Shown: positions 6,363 through 6,434 of the stretch, piece after piece | Layout of the letters: each line of letters opens with the position of its first letter | How positions within the stretch are numbered: the first letter of the stretch is position 1 | Assembly: GCA_031290075.1 (NCBI GenBank) | Contig: JAITOG010000077.1 | Span: 1 to 6,434 of the forward strand | Source: Holosporales bacterium | GTDB lineage: Bacteria; Pseudomonadota; Alphaproteobacteria; BNTO01 | Length of the DNA: 6,434 nt | Direction: 5' to 3' | The notes under the pieces: generated by a model | Told to the model about the DNA's origin: nothing | What the model saw: the letters and a program-made list of their open reading frames with translations, nothing else | Databases searched by the model: none | Position numbers and translations under genes: made by a program

Positions 6363-6434
6363 AACCTAGCACATTCAAATCGAAGATTAGTTATTGAAGT
6401 ATTCAATTTATTAGCAAGAGTTATGCATAAATTG
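6363..6434 (+). other. In-frame open continuation after the stop of the 502-residue gene
   Basis: After the TAA at 6360-6362 the same frame stays open for 24 codons to the window end, beginning NLAHSNRRLVIEVF. It could be the remainder of a gene interrupted by a stop codon, the interior of another coding sequence, or chance; a run of this length is not rare at random. A minus-strand frame across the same bases (plus 6326-6434) is also open for 35 codons before its TGA, so the true coding strand here cannot be decided. No ribosome site or terminator is evident. Confidence 0.2.

Overview
The window looks like part of the chromosome of an AT-rich alphaproteobacterium, most plausibly a host-associated or intracellular one of the Holosporales/Rickettsiales kind. 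The evidence is the one recognisable gene, a YmdB-type (TIGR00282) phosphodiesterase at 195-1055. Its C-terminal half carries the wording I associate with alphaproteobacterial members (DAGMCGDY, then TLCGV, an ETxDxTGLA-like stretch and an IGG). The rest of the window is visibly more AT-rich. The order-level placement is inference.

Layout, left to right. Positions 3-110 are the open tail of a gene that ends at a TAG overlapping a GC-rich palindrome (109-125). The ymdB-like gene follows on the plus strand. A gene-poor gap (1056-1195) holds a short stretch reading like the DEMW motif of an IS1-family transposase, probably an IS relic. A large minus-strand gene (1196-3901) encodes a secreted protein of about 901 residues that I do not recognise and that appears to contain an old internal duplication with a spacing near 342 residues. 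A divergent intergenic region (about 200 bp, 3902-4108) separates it from a plus-strand, translationally coupled pair (4109-4867 and 4854-6362). These encode two further proteins with signal peptides, also unrecognised. A second GC-rich palindrome (6313-6323) lies inside the 3' end of the last gene and shares ten bases, in inverted orientation, with the one at the left edge.

How the parts may work together: three unfamiliar exported proteins sit divergently around one short control region, beside a conserved housekeeping gene and IS debris. This looks like an accessory secretion or host-interaction cassette inserted downstream of ymdB. The large protein has Ser/Thr-rich alternating strands of the type seen in membrane-inserting beta-hairpins. 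The 502-residue protein has a Gly-rich hydrophobic middle and a His/Lys motif near its C-terminus that loosely recalls polymorphic-toxin nucleases. None of these functions is established by the sequence. No tRNA, rRNA, CRISPR array, riboswitch or convincing intrinsic terminator was seen.
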